DNA from: Semisulcospira habei
Lineage: Eukaryota; Mollusca; Gastropoda; Semisulcospiridae
DNA length: 64,000 bases
Assembly (NCBI GenBank): GCA_036245525.1
Contig: BTPG01000004.1
Coordinates: forward strand, 51,123,758 to 51,187,757
Reading direction: 5' to 3'
Part shown: one piece after another, positions 1-10,640 of the stretch
Layout of the letters: each line of letters opens with the position of its first letter
Numbering within the stretch: position 1 is the stretch's first letter
The notes under the pieces: generated by a model
Databases searched by the model: none
What the model was told of the DNA's origin: nothing
What the model saw: the letters and a program-made list of their open reading frames with translations, nothing else
Position numbers and translations under genes: made by a program

Positions 1-497
1 ATGGTTTTTCATTCAATCTGTGCAACCGTTACAAGACACCCAAACAACAGCTTGCGGGGCCCATATGTAAACGAGCATAACTCTTAAACTAAACATCCGA
101 TTTGAAAAAGGTTTGCTGTTTTGAAGACAGAAAGACACATGGAAAGTTATGCAAATCTTATTTTAACTTACACAAGACATCATTATTTTTTGTGTGATGT
201 TAAAAATTGCCATTTTGATGAAAAGTCAGGATGTCGAGCTGTTTAATAATCAACGTAACTCTGGAATCCAATTCTAAAAATGTTTGGTGCAGTCATTACA
301 CACTCTCTAGTTAATATTATAAATATAATATGTCCCCAAAACAAAACAAAGATGCAGGGGCTGTCCTTTTCTGAGTTAGCAATATTGTTCCATGTACACC
401 GTGTATTTTCAGGGCACAATGATTCTGCGTGTTTGACAGTCCCTTTGAGAAGTCCTTGATACTTTCTCCTAGGATAGTCTATAAAGCATTCACTTTG

Positions 498-664
498 TTA
501 AAGAATGTCTTCAAGCTTGACCCAGGAAATTCCAGTTTCTTCCTTGGCACAGAATAACTGCAGGAGGAGTTTGTTGGTGACCGCATTTGCTTGAAGTTTA
601 GGTGGCCTGCCTTTCCCCCCAGGATGGCTAAACACCCGTAAGATGTTTTGATAGCAGTCATCAT
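498..664 (-). CDS. Possible terminal exon of an unrecognised - strand gene
   Basis: On the - strand, a T-rich tract ending in CAG leads into a 167-nt open segment. It enters two bases into a codon and codes DDCYQNILRVFSHPGGKGRP, PKLQANAVTNKLLLQLFCAK and EETGISWVKLEDIL before TAA. The composition is protein-like, and amphipathic helix (VTNKLLLQLF) is plausible. I could not name the family or place the preceding exon. A chance open frame is possible. Confidence 0.4.
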
Positions 665-1359
665 CTGAAAAAAAAACAAAACAATTGTGACCATTGTATA
701 GTTTATAGGACTGCTTATTTTTGTAAGAAAGTTCAACAATACTTTTTAGAACAAACTCCCACTCACTCCCCCTTCCCATTCTGTGTCAAACTAGTGCTGT
801 ACTAACTACTAGTACTATCATTGCAAGTGATGGTTCGCCACTAGAAACGGTAAAAGGTTAGAATAAATTAATCTTTCTAAAACAAAAGTGCTAGTTTCTT
901 CTGAAATAATGCTGTGAATACACATTACACTGACTAGAATTGTACTGACAACAACAGGTGTTGATGAAATAGCTCGAGCAGATGACAGTGACAAAAACGG
1001 CAACTTCAACTGGAAGCAGGCCTTCGAATTTTGATCATGATTTTTCACTCAATCGTTTACTAAACCTAGCGCATAAAACACTTAATTTTCAATGATTTAC
1101 TGATCTTAAATGATAATTGAATGAAGAATAGCGTTCTTATGCTATCATTTTATTCTACAAGACAAAGGTAAAAAATACAAACTGATGGGGTCTACTCGGC
1201 TTGCTCTCTTCCATGTATTGTGATGTCTCCACACACCCAACCATCTGAACTTACGGAATTTTTACCGAAATATGTCTTAAATGCACTTTAGAAAAGAAAT
1301 CATTTACAATATTAACCAAAGTTCTAATCATCAAAAGAGTGTGGAATGCGAAAACTTAC

Positions 1360-1484
1360 CAAGTTCTTTTGTTAATCGGTGGGAATGAAGCGAGTCGAAG
1401 CGTCCGCCATGGCGTGTAGTACTGTGTACTGCACTACGAAGGTTGCTTCAAATATCGGCCAATCGAATGCGTTCTATTTATAGG
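1360..1484 (-). promoter_or_regulatory. Possible - strand promoter and first exon (TATA-like CTATAAATAG)
   Basis: Reading the - strand, CTATAAATAGAAC (about 1472-1484) is followed roughly 60 bases later by CGCCATGGCGGACG, a good start-codon context, and by a donor-like CTTGGTAAGTT near 1360-1370. The frame from that ATG stops after 12 codons, so it is either an upstream ORF in a leader exon or not a real start. It could belong with the exon at 498-664. Confidence 0.25.
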
Positions 1485-3977
1485 AGCGTGACACAACCGG
1501 TACCCTCGGATTCTGCAGAAAATGAGCTTTACAACTAACCCACACTCATGTGTCAAATTTTTTACCGAAGAGGGTGATATTGCAGATTGAAACTTTCATT
1601 TTGAAAAAAAAATCATCAATTTAAAAAAAAATCGTCGTGGTTATTACCATTAAAAAGCCCGCGATCTGCTCTTTCGATTGGTATAAGTTAGTGTGTTCTT
1701 CTATTTATAGTACGGATTCGATCGTGTAAGAAACGCGAGTGTGTCTTTTTCGGAGCCGCGGCTAGACGTCGGTCGGCGGTGCGTGGACGCTCAAAGTACT
1801 TATATTTCAAGCTCAGTCACAAACTTCATATGCCTCATACACATTCAGATTTGTAAGCAAATACAAGAAAACAACTTCCTGAACACGTGGGTATGCATGT
1901 TATTGATTTTAACCACCAAACAACATAGATATCACACATGAAAGATAAGTCACATTTGGCTCTGCACTGACCAGCCATATAGACTGCCGGTACCTAAACT
2001 ACACAAATTCCTTGCAAATATGATATCAAGAAAAGAATGTATTATTAAAGTTCAAGCAAAAATAAGAACAACAAAAAAAAAAAAAAAAACCAGCAAGTGT
2101 CTAGCTCAAATAGTTTCAGAGATATAAGGAAAAGACTTGCAAAAAAATTGTCACGTCCGAGGCTGTTTTTGGGAAATTGCATGGCAAGCAAACTTTGACA
2201 ATCCACAATTTCATCAGATCTATTCTAAATTGGCTGAAAATATGAGATTCTGTTTAAAGTATTGGTCAGTGTAAGCTCAATTTTGTGTGTGTGTGATGGC
2301 AATAGTGGTTTCTGAATGCCAGTTGGCCGAAAATGCCTCTCCAGCTAAAATCGGCTTGCGGCAAAAACAAGAATTTCAAAATAACACAACTTTCACATTT
2401 CTTGTCTGATTTTAACATTTTTAAGTATTCTGTGAATATCTTTCAAAATGCTTCAGTTTGATATCCTACAACACGCTGATATGCCAACTTTTAGTGTTTT
2501 CAGTTTCCCCCCCTGTCCAAGCCATTTCTTAACTGTCACATAGGTTAGGTTTCCCCGTTTGTTGTGCTATTCTGCACAGGATCTGATAAACACTCATCCC
2601 CTGAAAACAAATGCCGTTACGTATTTTTTGCTAAGTCACAGTGAAGTTGATAGACCATGACTAAATGGTATTTAATGCTTTAATCCTTCAGAAATGTGCC
2701 CATAGCTCACCACTCGCCTCTGCTTTGCTTAGCAGCCGACGCATAGCCAAGAACCATAACGTTACCGGAAGTTGAAAACCGATCGCCAGTGACCAATTTT
2801 AATTTTAAAATAATACATCGGCTGGTTACTTTTTACTTTTAGCTACAATAATGCAAACTAGAATGCTCAAATTATACGTTTCAGCATAATAACGATAAAT
2901 ATTCAGTCGAAAACCGAACAGAAAAAATGTACAAACAGCGTTCACTCGCGATGCCTACTCAGCCTAGGAAGCATCATTTAGCTGCTTGCACAGCGATCAA
3001 ATTGCACGTGATTACATAAAATCAAACTTCATAACACTCATGAAAATAAATTGGCATTGTATCAAAATGGATGTAGAAGACATTTACATTAATAATGATG
3101 TGAACTTATTTAGTTTATCACTGATTTTTGACGAAATTATCAGTGCACTGAGGGCCGCCATTTTCGTACACAACTTCGGCATATTTGACTAGGGGTGACC
3201 TCGGAATTTAAACCAATGGACGCGTACGACACGTGTAATCTCGTCGGAAACGAGATTTTAGAAAAGAAAAATGAATGAACTTTTGAATGATATGCAAGCT
3301 ATGCATAATATTTCAGCAAGAGGACGAATTTTGAGTTCAAAGGTTACAATTTGCAATAAAAGTTGTTGTTTTTAAAAAAACGTCTTTCATATTTGGCATC
3401 ATTGCAAAGCTCACGACGAGTACTTTCCAGTGACGTATACCATTGCGTTGTTCTATTTATAGTACACGTCCGGCGAGCATTTGAAACGGCGTGACTGCAG
3501 TGAGCTTGCTTCGGGAAGCGAGCAACCGGTGCGGTTTTGATGAAAATGGTCATTTTTAACAACTTTTTTTTTTCACTAACGGTACAACATCCACACTCAC
3601 ACTAGGACTCAAACGAAAGAACGCAATGTTTTCTGCAAATGCATACAAAGTTTATTGCATGGAAGCCTAAATTAAAAGAGTTAGACCTGTTTGAAGCAAA
3701 GAGGTTGGAGGGCAAAAGTCAGGTGCATGACAGTGTGCTATGTATAGGGCTGCCGGTACCTATTACTAGTCTGCCGGTATAGCGAGTTGTCAATGTTGTC
3801 TTGCCTCAATTAAGACTTTTCTACCCTTCCCATTCAAAATCTATATGAGTAGGTGCAATAACAGAGGTGTGCTTCTGCCCATTGTGCACAACAAGGGTGC
3901 ACTCTGTGCACAAAGGAGAAGAATAGCAGATAGGTTTTTCATTTTACAATTTTATACTTTATAAAAAACCAAATGTT

Positions 3978-5275
3978 AGACCTTTTTGGCTCACGTGCGA
4001 AGCAAAAGTGAGTTTATATTTTGGGCCAGTGGTCGTCCATCCGTCGTCTTTCCGACATCGTCCATGGTAAACTTTAACTTTGGCATTTTCTCAGAGACTA
4101 TTCTAGCCACAGTCTTCAAACGTGGCCCAAGGATACTTTGTGGCAAGACTTTCTAAACATACCAATATGAGTGACCTCTCGCAAAGGTCACAGGGGATCA
4201 GGAAATAAGTCAAAAATAGCTATATTTATTTTTTCTCACATACTATTCACAACTTCAAACCCAAACTTGGTACAAAAATACCTGATAGTAAGACCTTTCT
4301 ATGCATACTAATTTGGTTGATCCCTCAGAAAGGTCAAGAGTCACAAGACCTCAGGAAATAGGTCCAAAATAGCCATATTTTGACAAAATATGTTTTTTCA
4401 AATACTATTTACAACTTCAAACCCAAACTTGCTACAGGGATACCTGATGGTAAGACCTATCTATGCATAATAATTTGGATGAGCCCTCAGAAAGGTCAAG
4501 GGTCACAAGAGCTCTGGAAATAGGTCTAAAATAGCCATATTTTGACAAAAGATTTTTTTTTCAAATACTATTTCAACTTCAAACCCAAATTTGATACAGA
4601 GATACCTGATAGTGATGTTAAGACCTATCTATGCATACTAATTGGATGACCCCTCGGAAAGGTCAAGGGTCACGAGGCCAGCAAATGTTTGATAAAATTG
4701 TAGGTATTATCAACATTTTTGCAAATTTTTCAATCAAATTTGGCACAAAGGTAGCTGATGATAAGACCTTCCTATGCATATTAATTTAATCGACTCATTG
4801 CGAAGGTCAAGGGTTATGGAGAGTGGACAGATGTGTCCAACATGCTTACATTTTCGGGGGTTCTTTCTCCGGGTACTCCGGCTCTTCCTCCCCCTCCACT
4901 TTGGTATCAGTTTAAGCCCACTTAATCAATTTTCAAATACAAACGTTTTTCAATTTCCAAAAACTACAGTAGCTCGCTTGAGCTTGCCCTTAGCACCACG
5001 TGAATGTTCTATGTTTATGTACAGTGTGTGAGTGAATGCGCGTGATTCACGTGAGCGTGCTTGTTGGGTTAAGTTCGCGGCGGCGCTTTGAGCCGATTTT
5101 CAATTGGGATAAAGCGCCTATTTAATGCGCTTATTATTATTATTATTACATTTTGAGAAAACATGGATTTTGCTGGTGCAGAAGCCAGCCCTGTACGTTT
5201 TGTCACAAAGGTCACACTTGTATAAATAGGTCATACACGTGCGCCATAATGGATTTGCCTTTCTTGTTTGTAGCA
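3978..5275 (+). repeat. Dispersed GGCTCACGTG repeat, copy 1, with internal tandem modules
   Basis: The copy begins with TTTTTGGCTCACGTGCGAAG and AAAAGTGAGTTT. Inside, a module of about 150 bp repeats at least four times, each with CTTCAAACCCAAACTT, TACCTGATGGTAAGACC, CTATGCATACTAATTTGG and AAAGGTCAAGGGTCA. The 3' part is split by a SINE at 4855-5145 and resumes with GAGAAAACATGG, ending near CCTTTCTTGTTTG. Related copies are at 6585, 24400, 28550, 36737 and, reversed, 49390-50915. No coding capacity is visible. Confidence 0.8.
4855..5145 (+). mobile_element. SINE-like insertion with 9-bp target duplication and LINE-like tail
   Basis: The target duplication TTACATTTT occurs at 4846-4854 and 5146-5154. 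The 5' part carries GGGTTCTTTCTCCGGGTACT and CTTCCTCCCCCTCCACTTTG, a module also found reversed at 43440-43500 and 44090-44160. The 3' end is AAAGCGCCTATTTAATGCGC followed by (TTA)n, resembling the tails of the CR1/L2-like LINEs in this window. This suggests mobilisation by such a LINE. No tRNA head is present in this copy, so it may be 5'-truncated. Confidence 0.75.
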
Positions 5276-6530
5276 TTTTGTAAGAAATACCAACTATCAG
5301 TGCATAGTTGTTAATGATAAGCTATCCAGCCCATCCACCGTGCGCTTTGGCGTTCCACAAGGTTCAGTTCTTGGACCAGTCCTCTTTACCCTGTATGTTC
5401 AGCCACTGGCCAGTGTCTTTAACTGTTTCTCTATATCACATCATGCTGCATGCATTTGCCGATGATACTCCATGACTCATGTTCACCTGATCAGATTATG
5501 GACACAATCGAGAGCGTCCAGGAGTGTCTCAGATACTAAGATGTGGATGACTTCAAACAAATTTCAGTTGAATGACGGAAAAACTGAGGCCATGATCATT
5601 GCTTCCCCGAGGTTGACGAAGATGCTGACACTCCCCCAGTCATTACAAATCTGTGGTGCCACTGTCCCCTTCTCTCCCCCCCCCCCCCCCCCACCCCGCC
5701 CCCCCCCCACCCCCCCATGTAAAAAATCTGGGTGTCACACTTGGTAGCCTGTCCATGCGCCTTCCAGTGAACGTTTGCAGATCTGTCTATACTGAACTGC
5801 GACGTATTGCTTCAGTCCACCATTATCTGACACCTGAAGCAACTAAAGTACTTGTCTGCGCTTTTGTTTTGTCTAATTTAGACAATTGGAATGCTCTTTT
5901 GGCTGGCTGTTCCCAGTGTCTGATTGGCAAATTCCAGAAAATTCAAAACTCAGCTGCTAGGTTGTTCTTAGAGTCCCTAGATCAGATCATATCACAATTT
6001 CCTGTTCCTGCCCACACTACCTTGCCTCTCGTCTCCAGCTGTGTACGCCCTCAAGACAGAATTTGCGCTCTGCTGCCGACTCTCGAGTTTTACGTATCCC
6101 TCTTGTCAAAACAAAGTCGTTCGGTGAGAGGTCATTCAGGTACCAGAGCCCAGTTGTTTGGAATGACCTCCCATGTGAACTGAGATATGTGGATTTGAGA
6201 GAGGTATTCAAGCGAGCCATAAAGACCCATATTTTTTCTGTCTGCTACAAATGACTTTGTCACACACTTGTCATGTTAAAGTCATCTCTATCTATGTTAG
6301 AAGTAGTGTGTGTGTGTGCGCGCGCGCATGCGTGAATGCGAGTGAGTCCATAAGCGTAGCACTTTTGAATGGGTGACTTTATAGCTTGTTTACAGAGTGC
6401 GTTTTATTTTGTTTTTGTACTTTTTGTAAATTGCGTTGTTGTAATTAGTTATTTTTGTACAATTAGTTTTTGTTAAGCGCCTAGAGCACTTAGGTTAGGC
6501 GCTATACAAGTACTCATTATTATACCAAGA
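5276..6530 (+). mobile_element. CR1/L2-like LINE, 5'-truncated 3' fragment
   Basis: Broken frames give RFGVPQGSVLGPVLFTLYVQ, DVxK-like WMTSNKFQLNDGKTEAM, VKNLGVTL, a QNSAARLF segment and VVWNDLPCELR, in the order expected for the RT palm, thumb and C-terminal region of a CR1/L2-type reverse transcriptase. The YADD box has decayed. A C-rich tract (5678-5717) interrupts the frame. The tail AAGCGCCTAGAGCAC...GGCGCTATACAAG and ATTATTAT is a typical hairpin 3' end of this LINE group. Inactive. Confidence 0.85.
5653..6254 (+). pseudogene. Reverse transcriptase C-terminal remnant (CR1/L2-like)
   Basis: Two overlapping frames cover the thumb and C-terminal region. The first reads VKNLGVTLGSLSMRLPVNVC and KFQKIQNSAARLFLES; after a shift near 6060 the second reads RIPLVKTKSFGERSFRYQSP and VVWNDLPCELRYVDLREVFK. 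The split into different frames shows it is dead. Confidence 0.75.
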
Positions 6531-6584
6531 ACATTTACACTTACAAACTTAGTATATAAAAATTCAGCAAGGGCCCCAATTTTT

Positions 6585-6942
6585 GGCTCACATAGGATGG
6601 CAAAAGTGAGTTTGTTTTGGGCCAGTGATAGGCCAAGCATCATCATTGGTAAATATTGTTAATTTCCTTGAGACTATTCAAGCTACAATCTTCAAATTAT
6701 GGCCAGAGGGTACTTTGTGGCAATACCTATCTAATCATACCAATTTCAGTGACCTCGTTCAAAGGTCAAGGTCATGGGGTCCAGAAATAAGTCAAATAGT
6801 CTTATTTTGACATAAATTGTCATTTATAAAATGCTGTTTTCGACTTCAACCCCAATCTCTGTACAGAGATGCCTGATGGTATGATCGTTCTAAGCATACT
6901 AGTTTGGATAACCCCTTGCAAGGATTGCAAGAGGTCCAGAAA
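6585..6942 (+). repeat. Dispersed GGCTCACGTG repeat, copy 2 (cut by Tc1-like element)
   Basis: It begins TTTTTGGCTCACATAGGATG and GCAAAAGTGAGTTTG and follows copy 1 through the AGACTATTC, TACTTTGTGG and GTGACCTC segments. It ends where the Tc1-like transposon begins. It contains TCAAGGTCA at 6766-6774, an extended nuclear-receptor half-site. Confidence 0.75.
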
Positions 6943-8455
6943 TATACTGATCAACAAAAGAAACATGAAATTCGAGTGTATGTTGTATTTGTATGATAAA
7001 TCCACGAAAATACAAGTTACACTATTGTTGATAGCCAATGTACGAGCAACAACATGTAAGCATGCAGTCACCGTACTGTAGTAACTGTGTTACCCTCCCT
7101 GTGCACGAGGTACCCGTATTGGTTAGGACGCATGGCGTATGCTTTCCATGCACGTGCATACACTGCAGAGTGATGTTGGGTCATGAACTGTGTTCAGCAA
7201 AGCAAGGCAATAAAAGATCAGCAGTGTTACGCCTTGTGCCACTTTTGCCGTTTCCACATCAACCATGCCAATACTTAGTGCTCCCCAACGAGAACGAGCT
7301 CTTGGGCGTTTGGAAGCCGGAGAAGACCCACAAGCAGTGGCTTATAGATGTCACATTTCAACCATTTACAGGCTGCAGCAACACTATCATGCCAACGGGT
7401 CTTCTGCTGACACTCCCCGAAGCGGACGACCACGTGTGACAACTCCACGGCAAGACTGACACATTTTCTGGGCTCACATGCAAAATCGCTTTCAGCCGGC
7501 CGAGGAAATGGCAAGAGAAGCTATCGGCAACCACCAGGCACCCATCAGTGGCCAGACTGTGCGACGACGGCTAGAGGAGTGTAATCTGCACAACCGCCAT
7601 CCAGCCCTGGACCTGTTCTTCCTGACCATCATCGCCGTGCACGCCTACAGTGTCGACTGGACCTGGCGCAGTGGCAGGACGTCCTGTTCACGGATGAGAG
7701 CCGCTATTGCATCAGCCATGTAGATGGGTGCATAAGAGTGTGGCGGAGAAGGGGAGAACGTTATGCTGATGGCTGTGTGCTGGAGAACAATGCCTGGGGC
7801 GGGCCAAGCGTGATGATTTCGGGTGGGATTACCCTGAACCAGACAGTAGGACCTGTGTTCTTCCGTGGACTCTTACCAGGTTGCGGAAATGGCATCACAG
7901 TTCGGCGCTACATTGACCAAGTACTACACCCATATGTCCTGCCATTTTCTCAGGGATGCAGAAACGTCATCTTGCAGCAAGATAATGCGCGTACACACAC
8001 TGCACGTATCACCCAGCACTTCTTGCAGCAGCACAACATCCCAGTCATGCCATGGCCGGACCTCAATCCACTCGAACATCTCTGGTACCAACTGCAAAGG
8101 GAGGTCAACGCTGAACACCCCAGTCCAACGACAGCTGCAGAACTGGAGAATACCATTGTCCAGGCCTGGAACAACATCCCCAGGGCAGCTGCCAACTGCC
8201 TGATGCACTCTATGCACCGACGCTGCCAAGCCGTCGTCAAAGCCAATGGGGGTCACACGCCATATTGACTTTGTGCTGTGCCATGCTTGCTCAAAATACA
8301 GAATAAACTTCCACACTGTTTACCCTGGTCTCCATGATTTCAATCCTAAAATGTCGATAACATCCGTTGTATGGTTTGTCCGAAATCGACTTTCAAATGT
8401 TGGATTAAATGTGATTTGAAGGGGCTACTTCACATTTCTTTTGTTGATCACTATA
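6943..8455 (+). mobile_element. Tc1-like DNA transposon with terminal inverted repeats
   Basis: The ends read TATACTGATCAACAAAAGAA on the left and, reversed, TATAGTGATCAACAAAAGAA on the right, with TA at the outer edges as expected for TA-targeting Tc1/mariner elements. The only mismatch in the first 20 bases is one C/G. The interior carries a broken transposase gene on the + strand. Total length about 1.5 kb is normal for Tc1-type elements. Confidence 0.9.
7265..8268 (+). pseudogene. Tc1-like transposase, broken
   Basis: The gene starts at an ATG at 7265 (MPILSAPQRERALGRLEAGE). Its N-terminal helix-turn-helix region includes GSSADTPRSGRPRVTTPRQD, which ends at a TGA at 7457-7459. The centre resumes with PISGQTVRRRLEECNLHNRH, shifts frame near 7600-7690, shows the first catalytic Asp in VLFTDESRYC, the second in VILQQDNARTHTA and the Glu in DLNPLEHLWYQLQ, and ends GGHTPY. 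The DDE catalytic residues are recognisable, but one stop and at least one frameshift make it inactive. Confidence 0.9.
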
Positions 8456-9640
8456 GGTTTAAACAAGATGAGGATTTCATCCCAAAGTCTACCTTATTGT
8501 TTGGAGCTCAGATGCGTTTATCTTTTAGGAACATTCAGAGTTGTTCATATTTTTATGCTTACTATGCTGATCCTTTTCCCTCCTCTCTAAGCCAGCCCCT
8601 GATCAACACACACTTCGGCGCACACAAAGACGGACACACAGCTCTTCCCGGCATTAGTACGCTCTGTGGGCTCGTGTAGCGACAGGAATCCATCTCCTAT
8701 TCAAACCCACCCTCTGATCCACACCATGGCACACAGAAATGATAAAGACAGACACACTGCAATTCCCGCCATTCGTAAGCTCCATGGTCTGGCGTAGCAT
8801 AGCTATTCTAAAGAAGAGAAATAGCACGAGCAGCGAAATGACGTCGCTTCAAGCTTCACGTCGTGGCATCATTAGTCCCACGACGCTGTGTTCACAGTGA
8901 TGACTCGATGTTATACGTCACTCATCGCAGTACTAACATCTGACATCAGAGAATCAACTTTGCAATTTTCTTGCTGATTTTCACGCCTAGGGCTTGCAGG
9001 TCACAATTTGATCTAATCCTACCCCAGGGCTGGGACAAATAGCAGGCTTATGCAGACAAATCATGCGGGTATTAATGAGAAGATTTTTTTGGTGTGTAAA
9101 ATTAAAGTTATGTTAACTGTTTTACAAGTGACTCCTAAAAAGTACTCCTAAAAAGTGGTGCAGAACATTGTCTGATTTTTACATCTAGGGCATACAGGTC
9201 ACAACGGACCTAGTCGTTCCCGACAGCCGAGACAAACTGTAAACTTATGTAAATACCGTATGTGAAAAATCATGCAATTATTAATGAGAAAAAAAATTCG
9301 TAAAAAAGATTCAACTGTTTTAAGATTCACCCATATAATTCGTGAAATTAATCCCAAAAATGTGAAAATATATTTTTTCAAAAAAAATTTAATTATCACC
9401 CAAAAAGTTTTACAGGTACAATGCTGGTTAATAAACTCATTCAATATCTCCCTTTTATCTAGCTTTACGCAAAATATCTAGTAAAAATAAGAAAAAATAT
9501 GGATCAACCGGTTTTTGTGAAACGGTCATTTTCTCGCCAATGAGCATCTCAATAAAAAAAAAAATTGAAAAAAAGGTCCAGAGATAATTCTTTTAGGGAC
9601 AATATCCTAAAATTTCAAGCTTGTCCGTCCTCAAACGTGA
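8456..9640. other. No gene seen
   Basis: AT-rich sequence without plausible exons. Two related short blocks (near 8980-9070 and 9175-9260) share TTTTCACGCCTAGGGC/TTTTACATCTAGGGC and CAGGTCACAA, suggesting a degenerate tandem duplication. Confidence 0.4.
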
Positions 9641-9644
9641 ATTC

Positions 9645-10640
9645 TAGTTAATAATAATAATAATTATGGTATTTATAATGCGCTTATCTTATAATAATTA
9701 TAACTCTTAAGTGCGCACTCACAACTCGCACACGCATGCGCACGCTTTAGACAATAACTCATGTACCACAAATAGTGAAAATACATTACGACGGTCAGCT
9801 TGGGGTGGGGAGTGTGGTGATGTAGTGCTAGAACTGTTGAAAGAGGTGAGTTTTGAGGGCGGACTGGAAGGAGGAGAGAGAGAGTTTCTGACGGAGAGAG
9901 AGTGGGAGAGTGTTCCATGTGGTTGGACCGTATACTGAGAAGGAGCGAGGGCCGAAAGTGCTGAGTTTGGTGCGGGGGAGGAGGAGAGGGTCAGAGGCGG
10001 AGCGGAGGGAGCGGGAAGGAGTGTAGGGGTGAAGTAAGTTGGAGAGATGGGTAGGAGCGTAGTTGTTCAGGGATTTGTAGCAGAGAGACAGAATCTTGTA
10101 TTGGATGCGTTGTGGGATGGGGAGCCAGTGAAGGAGCTTGAGCAGGGGAGTGATGTGGTCGGATTTTTTCTTTCTGAGGACGAGGCGGGCAGCATTGTTC
10201 TGGACGCGCTGGAGAGTGAGAGTGGTGGAGTGAGGAAGGCCAGAAAGGAGAGAGTTGCAGTAGTTGATGCGAGATAAGATGAGAGAGACAGCGAGTTTGG
10301 TGGCAGCTTCGGTAGTGAGGTATTTTCTGATCTGACTGATGCGGCGGAGGAAGAGAGGAATCGAGGATAACGTCAAGGTTCTTGACCGAGTCAGAGTGGG
10401 AGATGGGGGTGCTGTCGAGTTGAAGGTGGAGAGAGGGAGGGAGCTGGGAAAGTTTCTGGCGAGTGCCTACTAGCATGGCTTCTGTTTTGTCGTCGTTCAG
10501 TTTGAGCTTGTTTGCTGTCATCCAGTTTTTCACGTCTTCATAGCAGTCAGCCGTGCGAGTCAGTAGTGTCTGAGTGTTGTCGAGTTTGTCTTTGTCTAGT
10601 AGTTGTGAGTCGCTGTCACATACACACACACACATGCAGC
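9645..10640 (-). mobile_element. CR1/L2-like LINE, 5'-truncated, reverse orientation
   Basis: On the - strand two frames give the region after the RT catalytic box: DVKNWMTANKLKLNDDKTEA followed by a shift to SLILSRINYCNSLLSGLP, RVQNNAARLVLRKKK, LLHWLPIPQRIQYKILSL and TTWNTLPLSLRQKLS, ending at a stop at 9828. The 3' end has GATAAGCGCATTATAAATAC followed by ATTATTATTATT, as in the LINE tails at 6475 and 17015. A (CA)n run marks the truncated 5' end near 10625. One frame change is visible, so the copy is inactive. Confidence 0.9.
9828..10635 (-). pseudogene. Reverse transcriptase C-terminal half (CR1/L2-like)
   Basis: The upper frame (10635 downward) carries NDDKTEAMLVG and SVKNLDVILDSS. The lower frame (10376 to 9828) carries LRRISQIRKYLTTEAATKLA to FQSALKTHLFQQF. 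The switch between frames near 10370 is a single-base shift within a conserved stretch. Confidence 0.85.

Larger units (their letters stand above)
1..3600. other. Mostly non-coding left edge
   Basis: Apart from the candidate exon at 498-664 and promoter-like motifs, I see AT-rich sequence. The 12-mer TTCTATTTATAG (a TATA box when read on the - strand) occurs in the same orientation three times, near 1472, 1698 and 3450. No RBM25 N-terminal exon was seen here. Confidence 0.4.

Noticed and set aside
8371..8679. 102-codon + strand open frame after the Tc1-like element
   Set aside because: It spans the right inverted repeat of the transposon into plain sequence; no motif and no second element supports it.
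10047..10277. + strand open frame of 76 codons
   Set aside because: It is the antisense shadow of the LINE reverse transcriptase fragment on the - strand.
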